Assembly (NCBI GenBank): GCA_002439095.1
Contig: DJOT01000002.1
Span: forward strand, 1 to 59,475
DNA from: Bacteroidales bacterium UBA6431
GTDB taxonomy: Bacteria; Bacteroidota; Bacteroidia; Bacteroidales; UBA932
DNA length: 59,475 nucleotides
Reading direction: 5' to 3'
Numbering within the stretch: the first letter of the stretch is position 1; each line of letters opens with the position of its first letter. Under the pieces are notes generated by a model. It was not told the DNA's origin. It ran no database searches and was given only the letters and a program-made list of their open reading frames with translations. The position numbers and the translations under genes were made by a program. Below are positions 17,983 to 25,218 of this stretch, one piece after another.

Positions 17983-19158
17983 TTATGCTCCTTTCCTCTT
18001 GAAGATCAAAAGTTTATCTCTGTAATACTCGTATTGCTGTCTTCTCTTTTCCATCTCCGCAGGAAGTCCGGAGGAAAGGTCGTTTGTCAGGCGGTCGAAA
18101 CGGTCAAGGATGGAAACTATTTTCTGCTGGTCTGACAAGGAGGGGACAGGAATCGGATAGTCTTTTACAATCTGAGCGTTGATATTGTTTTGGCTGCCTT
18201 GGCCTAAAGATTTGATTTTTTCGTAATTTTTACAAACCCAATAATATGCATATTTATACAGAACTGTTTGAGGATTAATTTGAAGATTACAGCAGGCTTG
18301 ATTTGTGGTGAGAGGGATTTTGTTTATACCTGCTTTACCTGCGGTAGCCCCATACATAGCAATGATAACACAGTTTTCAGGTATTAACTTGGCAGACGAG
18401 TTCTTGAACGCCTCTTCTGTAATCTTGATCTCTGTATCATAGATGTTATTCCAGTCAACTTCCTGTGTCCTTAACCACGGAATATTTCCTTTGAAATAAT
18501 ATCCATTCTTTCTTGAAGGGGTTCCTCCTGAACTTATTTTCAAACACACTTCACTCATCTTCATCCATCTTAATTCTGCTTGATACCCCCCCCTATTGAA
18601 ATTCAGGAGGTTATCAAGATAATAGTTGTATTGTTGCTTTCTTTTTTGCAATTCTGCTTGCAATTCTGCTTGCAATTCTGCTTGCAATTCTGTAAAAGTA
18701 TCCAGTATCCTTACAATCTCCTCCTGCACCGGCAGGGGAGGCACGGGGATTTCAAACTTGTCTATGCTTGATATATGAACGTGCGGAACACCTCCACCTT
18801 TCTTTGTAGAGTATATCTTCTCTTGAATACTGGTTAAGACATAATAGATATACTTGGTTTTCAAAGTTTCATTCCCTTGTATTGAAAAGGCATCACAAAC
18901 AAAAATGGGTTCATTCCAGTATTGAACATAGCCGGCACCAGCCCCACTTCCAGCAATGGTAATGACCTCCCCAATTCTATTTGAGACATTGCAATAAAAT
19001 GCTGGTTGCCTTCCGCCAGAGATGACAGGGATATTCCCTTCTTGCATTATGCCTTTTGTCGCGGAAGTTCCCCTTTTCATTATGGTAGCGTCACCCAGTG
19101 TTTTCCACTCCACCCCGTCAGGACAGTATTGCTGTATCAGTTCTTCCAACTTACTCAT
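17983..19158 (-). CDS. hsdS: Type I restriction-modification specificity subunit
   Basis: This 391-residue HsdS sets the DNA target of the type I complex. It has two target-recognition domains (about residues 1-150 and 190-355), each followed by a conserved helical region ending in RKQQYNYYLDNLL or RRQQYEYYRDKLL. The first helix contains TELQ followed by three AELQ tetrapeptides at residues 156-171, encoded by an exact 12-bp tandem repeat. In EcoR124-type enzymes the number of such tetrapeptides sets the spacer length of the recognition site. Both half-targets are undetermined. hsdM lies upstream beyond a 446-base gap. Confidence 0.94.
   Translation of the reverse strand: MSKLEELIQQYCPDGVEWKTLGDATIMKRGTSATKGIMQEGNIPVISGGRQPAFYCNVSNRIGEVITIAGSGAGAGYVQYWNEPIFVCDAFSIQGNETLKTKYIYYVLTSIQEKIYSTKKGGGVPHVHISSIDKFEIPVPPLPVQEEIVRILDTFTELQAELQAELQAELQKRKQQYNYYLDNLLNFNRGGYQAELRWMKMSEVCLKISSGGTPSRKNGYYFKGNIPWLRTQEVDWNNIYDTEIKITEEAFKNSSAKLIPENCVIIAMYGATAGKAGINKIPLTTNQACCNLQINPQTVLYKYAYYWVCKNYEKIKSLGQGSQNNINAQIVKDYPIPVPSLSDQQKIVSILDRFDRLTNDLSSGLPAEMEKRRQQYEYYRDKLLIFKRKGA
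18648..18692 (-). repeat. 12-bp tandem repeat in the HsdS spacer helix
   Basis: The unit CAAGCAGAATTG (minus strand) is repeated three times exactly plus a partial fourth. It encodes AELQ repeats between the two recognition domains. Because 12 bp is a multiple of three, gain or loss of units keeps the frame and would lengthen or shorten the linker helix. Confidence 0.95.
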
Positions 19159-19257
19159 TTTTCTCTCTCCAAGTGTTGTTATTCTCGTTTGGAATTCTCA
19201 TATTTGTATCGGATATTTTAATCGTACGATTGAGGCGCTCGTCAAGCTTAATTTTTT

Positions 19258-19289
19258 AAGACATTTGCTTTCGGGCAAGTGTCTTTTTT
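19258..19289 (+). terminator. Possible intrinsic terminator between hsdS and the small gene
   Basis: AAGACATTTGC (19258-19268) pairs with GCAAGTGTCTT (19275-19285) with one G-T wobble, and is followed by a T-run on the plus strand. On the minus strand, which carries hsdM/hsdS, it would be a hairpin in the hsdS leader. What it would terminate on the plus strand is not clear. Confidence 0.45.
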
Positions 19290-19362
19290 GTATTGGAGAA
19301 ATACGGACGGATGTACTCTCAAAGGCCCGCTCTCAGCTCTCAAGCAGTTAAACATAATCGCA

Positions 19363-19509
19363 ATGATTAAGATATCCATCAATATTAAGCTTGATGAGCG
19401 CTCCTGCACAGAGTGCAAAGATGCTCACAAACCAGTTTATGTCAGAGGCCATTTCAGAATGGTCAGAGGTAAAAAGGTTTACGTGAAGGCCCACTACCGT
19501 AAACGGTAG
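19363..19509 (+). CDS. Small basic CxxC protein between hsdM and hsdS, opposite strand
   Basis: This predicted 48-residue, strongly basic protein has C15-x2-C18, followed by histidines 22, 30 and 44. Its end is two short related repeats, VYVRGHFR and VYVKAHYR. The Cys/His spacing could bind a metal ion. I do not recognise a named family, though similar repeats (V-R-x-H-x-R with GK between) occur in small phage and plasmid proteins. It is transcribed against the hsd genes and splits hsdM from hsdS. The start at 19363 (MIKISINIKL) is preferred over an upstream one, which would add a low-complexity leader. Confidence 0.55.
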   Translation: MIKISINIKLDERSCTECKDAHKPVYVRGHFRMVRGKKVYVKAHYRKR

Positions 19510-19541
19510 GCCCACGGCCTTGTCTGCATACCCGTCCGTAT

Positions 19542-19570
19542 CGGAGCCGCCTACCCTAAAGGCGGCTCCG
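19542..19570. terminator. Strong hairpin between the small gene and hsdM
   Basis: A perfect 10-bp GC-rich stem, CGGAGCCGCC (19542-19551) and GGCGGCTCCG (19561-19570), encloses a 9-base loop. It sits 32 bases after the small gene stops and 35 bases after hsdM stops on the other strand, so it could end both transcripts. Neither side has a clear T-tract. Confidence 0.55.
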
Positions 19571-19604
19571 TCATTCCCTTTCATTCTGAAATGGCACAGA
19601 GACA

Positions 19605-21164
19605 TCATATTCCTATTTCCGCAATAATCTTGTCAATTTCAGCACGGAGCGCATTCTCCCTTTCTACAATCTCCGCAAGTTCTGCATTGAGCTTCACGAT
19701 GTCCACCTTCTCTCTGGTGTCCTCCTGCTCTACATAGGTCGAGACAGACAGGTTGTAGTCAGCCTTGGCTATGTCATCATTTGCCACAAGCTTGCTGATA
19801 TACTGCACATCCTCTCTGTCCGTGAACAGGTCAAGGATATGCTGGATGTTCTCTTCCGTGAGCTTGTTGCTGTTGGTAACCTTAACACATTCCTTTGTGG
19901 CATCGATGAACAGAGTGCAGTTGTCCTTTTTTGCTTTCTTCAAGACCATAATGCAGGTGGCAATGCTGGTCCCGAAGAATAGGTTGTCCGGAAGCTGGAT
20001 GATGCAATCCACAAAGTTGTTATCAATAAGATACTGTCTGATCTTTTTCTCAGCTCCACCTCTATACATCACTCCCGGAAAGCATACTATGGCGGCCGTG
20101 CCGTTGCTGGCAAGCCAGGAAAGGGAGTGCATAATGAATGCAAGATCAGCCTTTGACTTCGGGGCCAAGACTCCGGCAGGAGCGAACCTAGGGTCATTGA
20201 TAAGAGTTATATCATCATCACCCTTCCATTTCGTTGAGTAAGGTGGATTTGAGACTATCACTTCGAATGGCTCATCATCCCAGTGCTGTGGAGAAAGAAG
20301 CGTGTCCTCGCAGGCTATGTCAAACTTGTCATAGTCAATATCGTGAAGGAACATATTGATCCTACAAAGGTTATATGTAGTCAAGTTGATTTCCTGCCCG
20401 AAGAACCCCTGTCTCACATTGTCCTTGCCGAGTATCTTTGCTGCTTTTAGGAGCAGTGAGCCAGACCCGCAGGCCGGGTCATAAACCTTATTGACCTCTG
20501 TCTTGCCGACTGTGGCGAGCTTTGTCAAAAGCTCACTCACTTCCTGCGGAGTGTAGTATTCACCGCCACTCTTGCCTGCATTTGAAGCATACATACCCAT
20601 CAGATATTCGTATGCATCACCAAATGCATCGATGGTATTGTCCTGATAGTCTCCCAGTTTCATTGACTGGATCCCCCTCAGAAGTTTGACCAGTTTTTCA
20701 TTCCTCTTGATGACAGTAGCACCCAGCTTGTTGCTGTTCACATCAAGGTCTGCAAACAGCCCCTTGAAATCATCTTCACTTGCGGTCCCCTTTGCTGAGT
20801 TCTCAATAGACGAGAAGATGCCTTCAAGTGTCATATTCAAGTTAGGGTCAGCATCACAAGTCTTGCATACATTCTCAAAGAGCTGAGAAGGCAGGATAAA
20901 GAAGCCCTTGACATTCACCATTTCTTCCCTTATGCCTTCCGCCTGAGCATCATCAAGGTCAGCATAATTGAAACCGGTGTTGCCCGTCTCCCATTCACCT
21001 TTGTTGATGTATATGGTGATGTTCTCACTGATGTATCTGTAAAAGAGCATCCCGAGAATGTATGATTTGAAGTCCCATCCGTCCACGGAACCTCTCATCT
21101 CATCCGCTATTGCCCAAATAGTCCGGTGGAGTTCTGCACGCTCCACTTCTTTCTTGTTGTCCAT
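19605..21164 (-). CDS. hsdM: Type I restriction-modification methyltransferase subunit
   Basis: This 519-residue N6-adenine methyltransferase modifies host DNA as part of HsdM2S. The N-terminal helical domain is typical, the AdoMet motif DPACGSGSLL is at 229-238 and the catalytic NPPY at 306-309. I start at MDNKKEVERA (21164). The frame is open 26 codons further up but that extension is unlike the family. It is the first gene of the locus in transcription order. Two terminator-like hairpins lie in the 130 bases upstream, and a gap with a small divergent gene follows it. Confidence 0.95.
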   Translation of the reverse strand: MDNKKEVERAELHRTIWAIADEMRGSVDGWDFKSYILGMLFYRYISENITIYINKGEWETGNTGFNYADLDDAQAEGIREEMVNVKGFFILPSQLFENVCKTCDADPNLNMTLEGIFSSIENSAKGTASEDDFKGLFADLDVNSNKLGATVIKRNEKLVKLLRGIQSMKLGDYQDNTIDAFGDAYEYLMGMYASNAGKSGGEYYTPQEVSELLTKLATVGKTEVNKVYDPACGSGSLLLKAAKILGKDNVRQGFFGQEINLTTYNLCRINMFLHDIDYDKFDIACEDTLLSPQHWDDEPFEVIVSNPPYSTKWKGDDDITLINDPRFAPAGVLAPKSKADLAFIMHSLSWLASNGTAAIVCFPGVMYRGGAEKKIRQYLIDNNFVDCIIQLPDNLFFGTSIATCIMVLKKAKKDNCTLFIDATKECVKVTNSNKLTEENIQHILDLFTDREDVQYISKLVANDDIAKADYNLSVSTYVEQEDTREKVDIVKLNAELAEIVERENALRAEIDKIIAEIGI

Positions 21165-21193
21165 CGTATTATCTGCTTGCCTTGTAAAGGTAT

Positions 21194-21213
21194 AAAAAAT
21201 TCCTGAAACAGGA
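21194..21213 (-). terminator. Short terminator-like hairpin in the hsdM leader
   Basis: On the minus strand TCCTG-TTT-CAGGA is followed by ATTTTTT, 30 bases before the hsdM start. A TACCTTTA just after it could be the -7 element for hsdM itself. The stem is only 5 bp, so this is weak. Confidence 0.3.
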
Positions 21214-21253
21214 TATCTTCTCTCGGCTCCCACCTTCATCATGGCCGCATACA

Positions 21254-21288
21254 GAAAAAATCCCGGAAGCCGTCATGGCCGCCGGGAT
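21254..21288 (-). terminator. Intrinsic terminator upstream of hsdM
   Basis: On the minus strand ATCCCGG (21288-21282) pairs with CCGGGAT (21266-21260), with an inner GCC/GGC pairing, and is directly followed by TTTTTT. It would stop transcription entering hsdM from upstream. Confidence 0.6.
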
Positions 21289-21426
21289 GAAGTGCGTCAT
21301 AGTCAAGAGATTTTAAAAAACAGCTTTATCATAAGATTTTATCTTTATGCATCCTGCCATCCGGTCACGATTTCACCAAAACCGGAGCTGTATATTCTAT
21401 GCGCTATTATGTTAATGGCAAATATA
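21254..21426 (-). ncRNA. Candidate small RNA or attenuated leader upstream of hsdM
   Basis: A TATATTTG promoter element on the minus strand (21419-21426) faces the terminator at 21254-21288. This would give a transcript of about 160 bases with no substantial reading frame (the longest is 15 codons). It could be an independent small RNA, or the leader of hsdM with an attenuator. No match to a known RNA family is recognised. Confidence 0.3.
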
Positions 21427-21559
21427 ATCATCTGTTATCAAGTTCTTTCAGATTGAACGGGATTGAACCTGAAATGACCCAGTATGAACCGGAGAGCACC
21501 TCTCCACACCTTATCTGGGGCGATTGCGGCCAGCTCCGGCGATAACAGCAAGGACTGCT

Positions 21560-21753
21560 GCACCAGCTCCAGAACAAGGTAACAGCAAGGACTGCTGCAT
21601 CAGCGCCAGAACGCGGTGGCGGATAAGATGCTGATTATCAAGCAAAAGAACTTTCAGCCTCCCCGCAAACTCCGGGAAGACATATCGTTATTCGCTTATG
21701 TATCAAGCACTTATCGGCCACCTCATTTTACCCCATGACACTGCTACGCCCAC
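21560..21753. repeat. RAYT-flanking repeat, copy 1
   Basis: A ~195-base repeat that recurs in the same orientation at 23672-23870, roughly 80-85% identical by eye. It contains a short palindrome CAGCAAGGACTGCTG at 21583-21597 (another copy at 21546-21560, period 37) and two outer arms, 21608-21627 and 21710-21729, that form an imperfect inverted repeat. The stretch from 21754 to 22060 holds no gene and includes further GC-rich palindromes, such as GTGGCGCCAC. Confidence 0.85.
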
Positions 21754-22060
21754 TCTCAACCACCATGCACAACATCAACCGCCACAAACCGCCAGCACAT
21801 CAACCCCATCCTCCAACACCACTTTCCCACACACCCCTCCGGCAGGCAGCGATGACAGGGATACCAAAGCTTAGAGTTGCAGCAGGCAGCGCCAATGTAA
21901 AGCATGAAAGTTCGCGTCAAAGCGCCGTGGCGCCACCGGCCCAACACAAAAACATCGCCGGTGCCGGCCCTGCCACACGGCGCAAAGACTTTCTTCTCTA
22001 AACATCTTACAAAAGCATTTTTTTCTGCTGATGGTCACACATGGCTGATGAAAAAAGGAA

Positions 22061-22068
22061 TATATTTG
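22061..22068 (+). promoter_or_regulatory. Promoter -7 element for the RAYT gene
   Basis: TATATTTG matches TAnnTTTG, 47 bases before the RAYT start codon. Confidence 0.5.
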
Positions 22069-22115
22069 GATTATCCACAATGATTCATTAACTTGCGACA
22101 ACTAGATTTCAGACT

Positions 22116-23033
22116 ATGGAACACAACGGTGGGAAGATCAGGAGCGAAAGACGGGTTTGGCATATTTATCAAAGGGCTCGCCACGGATTTGTCGTATTCT
22201 ACAACACAAGGGATTGCCTTGTATTCTTCACGATTTTTTCAATAAAATCGACACGACATAATATCAAGGTACTAGGTTTATGCTTGATGTTCAATCATAT
22301 CCACATCATCGTAGAAGCACCAGACAAAACTATGGTCGCAGCATTCATGAGGGATGTCATGTCACGTTTCGCAATGCTCTACAACAAGCGGCATGGCATC
22401 TCGGGACAGCTTTTCAGAAGTTACGGCCTCGCACTCAAAAAAGGGGAGAAAGCAATCAGGACGACACTCGCGTATCTCTACAACAATCCCGTAGAAGACG
22501 GCCTGTGCCGGGAGGCCGAAGAATGGCAATGGAATTTTCTTGCATACGCACAGTCAGAATGTCCTTTCTCAGACAAACTGATCCTCAAAAGAGCCACAAA
22601 AAGACTACGACATTCAATAGAACAGGTAAGAGTTCTTCGCAAATCAGGATGCATCCTCGGATACGAAGCGATTGACAGTCTTTGCAAAAACCTGGATGCC
22701 ACAGAGAAAAAGCAGATGGCCGATCACATAATCAACTTATACTCAGTTATTAACTTCAACTCCACCACCTCATTCTATGGAAATTATAGCAAAATGTTGC
22801 GCGCATTCGAAAGCAATACCGGCAGCGAATACGACATTGCAGAATCTTATGAAAACCACTCCGGGCCATCATACAGGAAGATGTCTCAATACGCATCCAA
22901 AGATATCTATAGTCTACTATGTCAACCGATAGAAAGCCGGGAAAAATATCTGGCAGAACTCCTCCTGAACTGCCATATCAAAAGACAACACGCAATGAAG
23001 TTCCTGCACATAGATTCAGAGGAGGCAAGATAA
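22116..23033 (+). CDS. REP-associated tyrosine transposase (RAYT, Y1/HUH family)
   Basis: This 305-residue protein has an IS200-like Y1 transposase domain in residues ~10-150. It shows the HUH motif HIH at 61-63 in LMFNHIHIIVEAP, the single catalytic tyrosine Y120 in AYLYNNPVEDGL (RAYT consensus YIHxNPVxxGL) and the trailing W-x-W near residues 137-139. The C-terminal ~150 residues are an extension I do not recognise. RAYTs are domesticated single-copy nucleases associated with REP palindromes. Here two palindrome-bearing repeats bracket the gene, at 21560-21753 and 23672-23870. A TATATTTG promoter lies upstream. Confidence 0.88.
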   Translation: MEHNGGKIRSERRVWHIYQRARHGFVVFYNTRDCLVFFTIFSIKSTRHNIKVLGLCLMFNHIHIIVEAPDKTMVAAFMRDVMSRFAMLYNKRHGISGQLFRSYGLALKKGEKAIRTTLAYLYNNPVEDGLCREAEEWQWNFLAYAQSECPFSDKLILKRATKRLRHSIEQVRVLRKSGCILGYEAIDSLCKNLDATEKKQMADHIINLYSVINFNSTTSFYGNYSKMLRAFESNTGSEYDIAESYENHSGPSYRKMSQYASKDIYSLLCQPIESREKYLAELLLNCHIKRQHAMKFLHIDSEEAR

Positions 23034-23087
23034 ATAAATGTCAGCAAAAACAAAACAGACAACAAAATAATTACGTACCTTACAGAC

Positions 23088-23651
23088 ATGAAGTACAAGA
23101 ACTTTTACATATTGCCGGAATGCTCTGAGAGTAGATATTTCGGAAAAATCACCGGAGAAAAGGATCTCGGTATTATAGAATCTGATTCCATGGATGAACT
23201 GACAAAAGAATTTCAGAAAACAGTTGATGACTATCTCGAAGAAAAGAAAGTACGCTGTGAAAGAAAACGAAAGAGAGTCGTAATATCAATATTGACATTC
23301 ATCGCAATTATCATTTCAATGACAGCGACTTGTCCTACTAAAGACAAGCATATTTCTGCTTTCTCCAATCAGCTCACAGCCATATTGAATGACAGCGCAG
23401 ATGCGGATGAGACGGGGCTGGCGGTAATCGGAGTTCTATTTGGGAACCAAATCATAGATGCGCTTGTCGGCCATTATCTCGTGATTGATGACTGCTTTAT
23501 CTTCAATGTAGGAAAACTCCATTATGGAGGGAAAGCACACATCGTATCAATAGGTGCCTTCGGCCATGTCTTTACAATACCTCAAAAGCAGCTTGAAGAG
23601 GCAGTCCACAACAACAAAGACTTGCAGGAGCTCATGGGTGGCCTGACTTAG
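23088..23651 (+). CDS. HicB-like domain fused to a membrane segment and DUF4359-like domain
   Basis: This 187-residue protein begins (about residues 8-55) like a HicB antitoxin fold: FGKITGEKDLGIIE, then SMDELTKEFQKTVDDYLEE. A basic stretch and one hydrophobic segment (about 62-84, after KRKR) follow. The C-terminal part (about 90-185) ends with FIFNVGKLHYGG and VSIGAFGHVFTI, which resemble DUF4359 proteins. No HicA toxin is adjacent. It lies 54 bases after the RAYT gene and before repeat copy 2, so it may be cargo. A membrane protein using an HicB-like domain as an intracellular module is unusual. Domain calls are from memory of consensus patterns. Confidence 0.6.
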   Translation: MKYKNFYILPECSESRYFGKITGEKDLGIIESDSMDELTKEFQKTVDDYLEEKKVRCERKRKRVVISILTFIAIIISMTATCPTKDKHISAFSNQLTAILNDSADADETGLAVIGVLFGNQIIDALVGHYLVIDDCFIFNVGKLHYGGKAHIVSIGAFGHVFTIPQKQLEEAVHNNKDLQELMGGLT

Positions 23652-23671
23652 AAGCCGAAATGCTGGTCACC

Positions 23672-23870
23672 TCATCAGCTCCAGAACAAGGTAACAGCAA
23701 GGACTGCTGCACCAGCGCCAAAACGCGGTGGCGGATAAGATGCTGATTATCAGACAAAAGGGCATTCGGCCTCCCCGCAAACTCTGGGAAGACATATCGT
23801 TATTTACCTCTATATCAAACCCTTATCCGCCACCGCGTTTTATCCCCCCCATGACCCTACTACGCCCATC
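23672..23870. repeat. RAYT-flanking repeat, copy 2
   Basis: This is the second copy of the repeat at 21560-21753, in the same orientation. It carries the palindrome CAGCAAGGACTGCTG at 23695-23709 and an internal unit (23720-23841) whose outer 20 bases are perfect inverted repeats. It lies 20 bases after the HicB-like gene. Beyond it, 23917-23936 contains a GC-rich stretch whose inverse is near 21963-21984. Confidence 0.85.
23720..23841. repeat. 122-base unit with 20-bp perfect inverted repeats
   Basis: The arm at 23720-23739 is the exact reverse complement of 23822-23841. The core is AAACGCGGTGGCGGATAAG on the left. It could fold into a long RNA stem or be a small non-autonomous element. The equivalent arms in copy 1 carry mismatches. 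Confidence 0.85.
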
Positions 23871-23961
23871 CAACATCGACACACTCTCCACGTACCATCT
23901 CGGCAGGATCGGCAAAGTGCGCCGTGGCAGGGCCGGGCAACGTGAATTCAGATAACTTTTG

Positions 23962-23969
23962 TATATTTG
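23962..23969 (+). promoter_or_regulatory. Promoter -7 element for the tyrosine phosphatase gene
   Basis: TATATTTG precedes the phosphatase by 159 bases, giving a long leader. The leader (23975-24127) holds no clear gene. Confidence 0.4.
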
Positions 23970-24127
23970 CCACGATTCGAAGGCGGCCGGAAAGAACTCT
24001 GCGGCCCGTAGCGAGGCCGAAGATGCAAGCACAAGCGGCCAAAGCTGTGCAATAGTCGCCCGGAACCAGAACGCCCAAATGAATCAGCATACCACAGAAG
24101 CACAGAACAAACGACAACGGACAAAAT

Positions 24128-24580
24128 ATGAAACGAATCCTATTTATCTGCCACGGCAATATTTGCAGAAGTCCGATGGCGGAATTCATACTCAAAGCCC
24201 TGCTTAGGGCAAGGGGCGACGAGGACCAGTACCTGATAGAATCAGCCGCCGTATCCGACGAAGAATACGGCAACCCCATCTACCCGCCGGCAAAGCGCTG
24301 CCTCAAGCAGCACGGCATCCAGTTCGACCAAGCCAAAACCGCACGCACCGTCACCCCGGAAGATTACAAGAAATTCGACCGCATCATCTGCATGGACACC
24401 AGCAACCTGCGCTGGCTTGAAAGAGTGATGGGCCCGGACCCCGACGGCAAAGTCCACCTGCTCATGTCCTACACCGGACACAGCCGAGATGTGGTGGACC
24501 CGTGGTACACAGGAGACTTCGAGCAGGCTTTCCAGGACATCCTCGAAGGGTGCGAAGCGATGCTCAACGCCGGGATATAA
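24128..24580 (+). CDS. Low-molecular-weight protein tyrosine phosphatase
   Basis: This 150-residue cytoplasmic phosphatase has the P-loop CHGNICRS (CX5R type) at residues 8-15 and the general-acid motif DPWYTGDFEQ near residue 120. Relatives dephosphorylate bacterial tyrosine kinases that control capsule and exopolysaccharide assembly. No such kinase or polysaccharide cluster is next to it, so the substrate is open. It converges with the unrecognised gene at 24668. Confidence 0.93.
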   Translation: MKRILFICHGNICRSPMAEFILKALLRARGDEDQYLIESAAVSDEEYGNPIYPPAKRCLKQHGIQFDQAKTARTVTPEDYKKFDRIICMDTSNLRWLERVMGPDPDGKVHLLMSYTGHSRDVVDPWYTGDFEQAFQDILEGCEAMLNAGI

Positions 24581-24598
24581 CAGACTCCTGAATATGAA

Positions 24599-24624
24599 AG
24601 GGCTCCCCGCTTGCGGAGAGCCCT
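24599..24624. terminator. Hairpin between convergent genes
   Basis: AGGGCTC (24599-24605) pairs with GAGCCCT (24618-24624) with further pairing inside. It lies between the phosphatase and the gene at 24668 and may serve both. There is only a short T/A-rich tail. Confidence 0.5.
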
Positions 24625-24667
24625 CACTGCCGTCAAGCCGGCCATACAAGAAGCCGGCATCAGGAAA

Positions 24668-25213
24668 CTAATTCACCAGCACCTTCTTATAGCCGAGACG
24701 CTTGATCTCTATGGCGGCTCCTATGCGGTACAAAACAGTATAGGCCCGCACAAGCACATAGAAACCGAGATCCGTCTGCGGCTCGATGCTTTCGTGCCTT
24801 ATCAGGCCGAGAGTCGCAAGAGCGCAGCTCAAGAGAGTGTCGTTGATCTTCTTGGCTTCCGGGTCATCCGCCTTGAAGCCAAGCACGTCCTGAAGTATAT
24901 GCTCGTCCATGTTGTCCCAGCCCTTGCTGCCGTAATACGACTTGTAGCTGTCATCCTTGTGGGCCTCCCAGTCCACATCCCAGTTGTGGGCCACGCCCAT
25001 CCCGAGGAATGCCGCCCAGGAAAGCGCAGCTTCCGGGTAGGCATTGAAATTCTCCACAGCATCCGCCGTGTAGTCCTTGATATAAGAATCCCATTTCTCA
25101 TCGATATCGGGACTCCTCAACACTTCCTCCCCCAGCAGGCCGGCACCTTGGCAGACCTTGAGGAGGCCGTCTTCGAGAATCTTCTCGAACCTGTCCAAAT
25201 ACTCTGTATCCAT
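24668..25213 (-). CDS. Unrecognised acidic protein downstream of rel
   Basis: This 181-residue protein is acidic, with many W, Y and D/E residues (ALSWAAFLGMGVAHNW, DNMDEHILQDVLGF). It has no signal peptide and no clear membrane segment. I do not recognise a family. It starts 5 bases after the rel gene stops, on the same strand, so it is probably co-transcribed. The stretch around residues 130-165 (ALATLGLIRHESI) is helical and amphipathic by eye. Confidence 0.7.
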   Translation of the reverse strand: MDTEYLDRFEKILEDGLLKVCQGAGLLGEEVLRSPDIDEKWDSYIKDYTADAVENFNAYPEAALSWAAFLGMGVAHNWDVDWEAHKDDSYKSYYGSKGWDNMDEHILQDVLGFKADDPEAKKINDTLLSCALATLGLIRHESIEPQTDLGFYVLVRAYTVLYRIGAAIEIKRLGYKKVLVN

Positions 25214-25218
25214 GATAG

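Noticed and set aside
18648..18692. Tandem repeat considered as CRISPR
   Set aside because: The 12-bp units are contiguous, with no spacers, and lie inside the hsdS coding frame.
21440..21470. tRNA-like T-arm reading GGTTCAATCCC on the minus strand
   Set aside because: The flanking sequence does not form a T-stem or an acceptor stem, and no anticodon arm is present.
21735..22001. 88-codon open frame between repeat copy 1 and the RAYT gene
   Set aside because: Composition is low complexity (His/Pro-rich) with no start context and no recognisable domain.
23959..24207. 82-codon frame in the phosphatase leader
   Set aside because: It runs into the phosphatase gene in another frame and has no domain signal.
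24340..24420. Phosphatase as part of a capsule kinase operon
   Set aside because: No tyrosine kinase or capsule export gene is present beside it.
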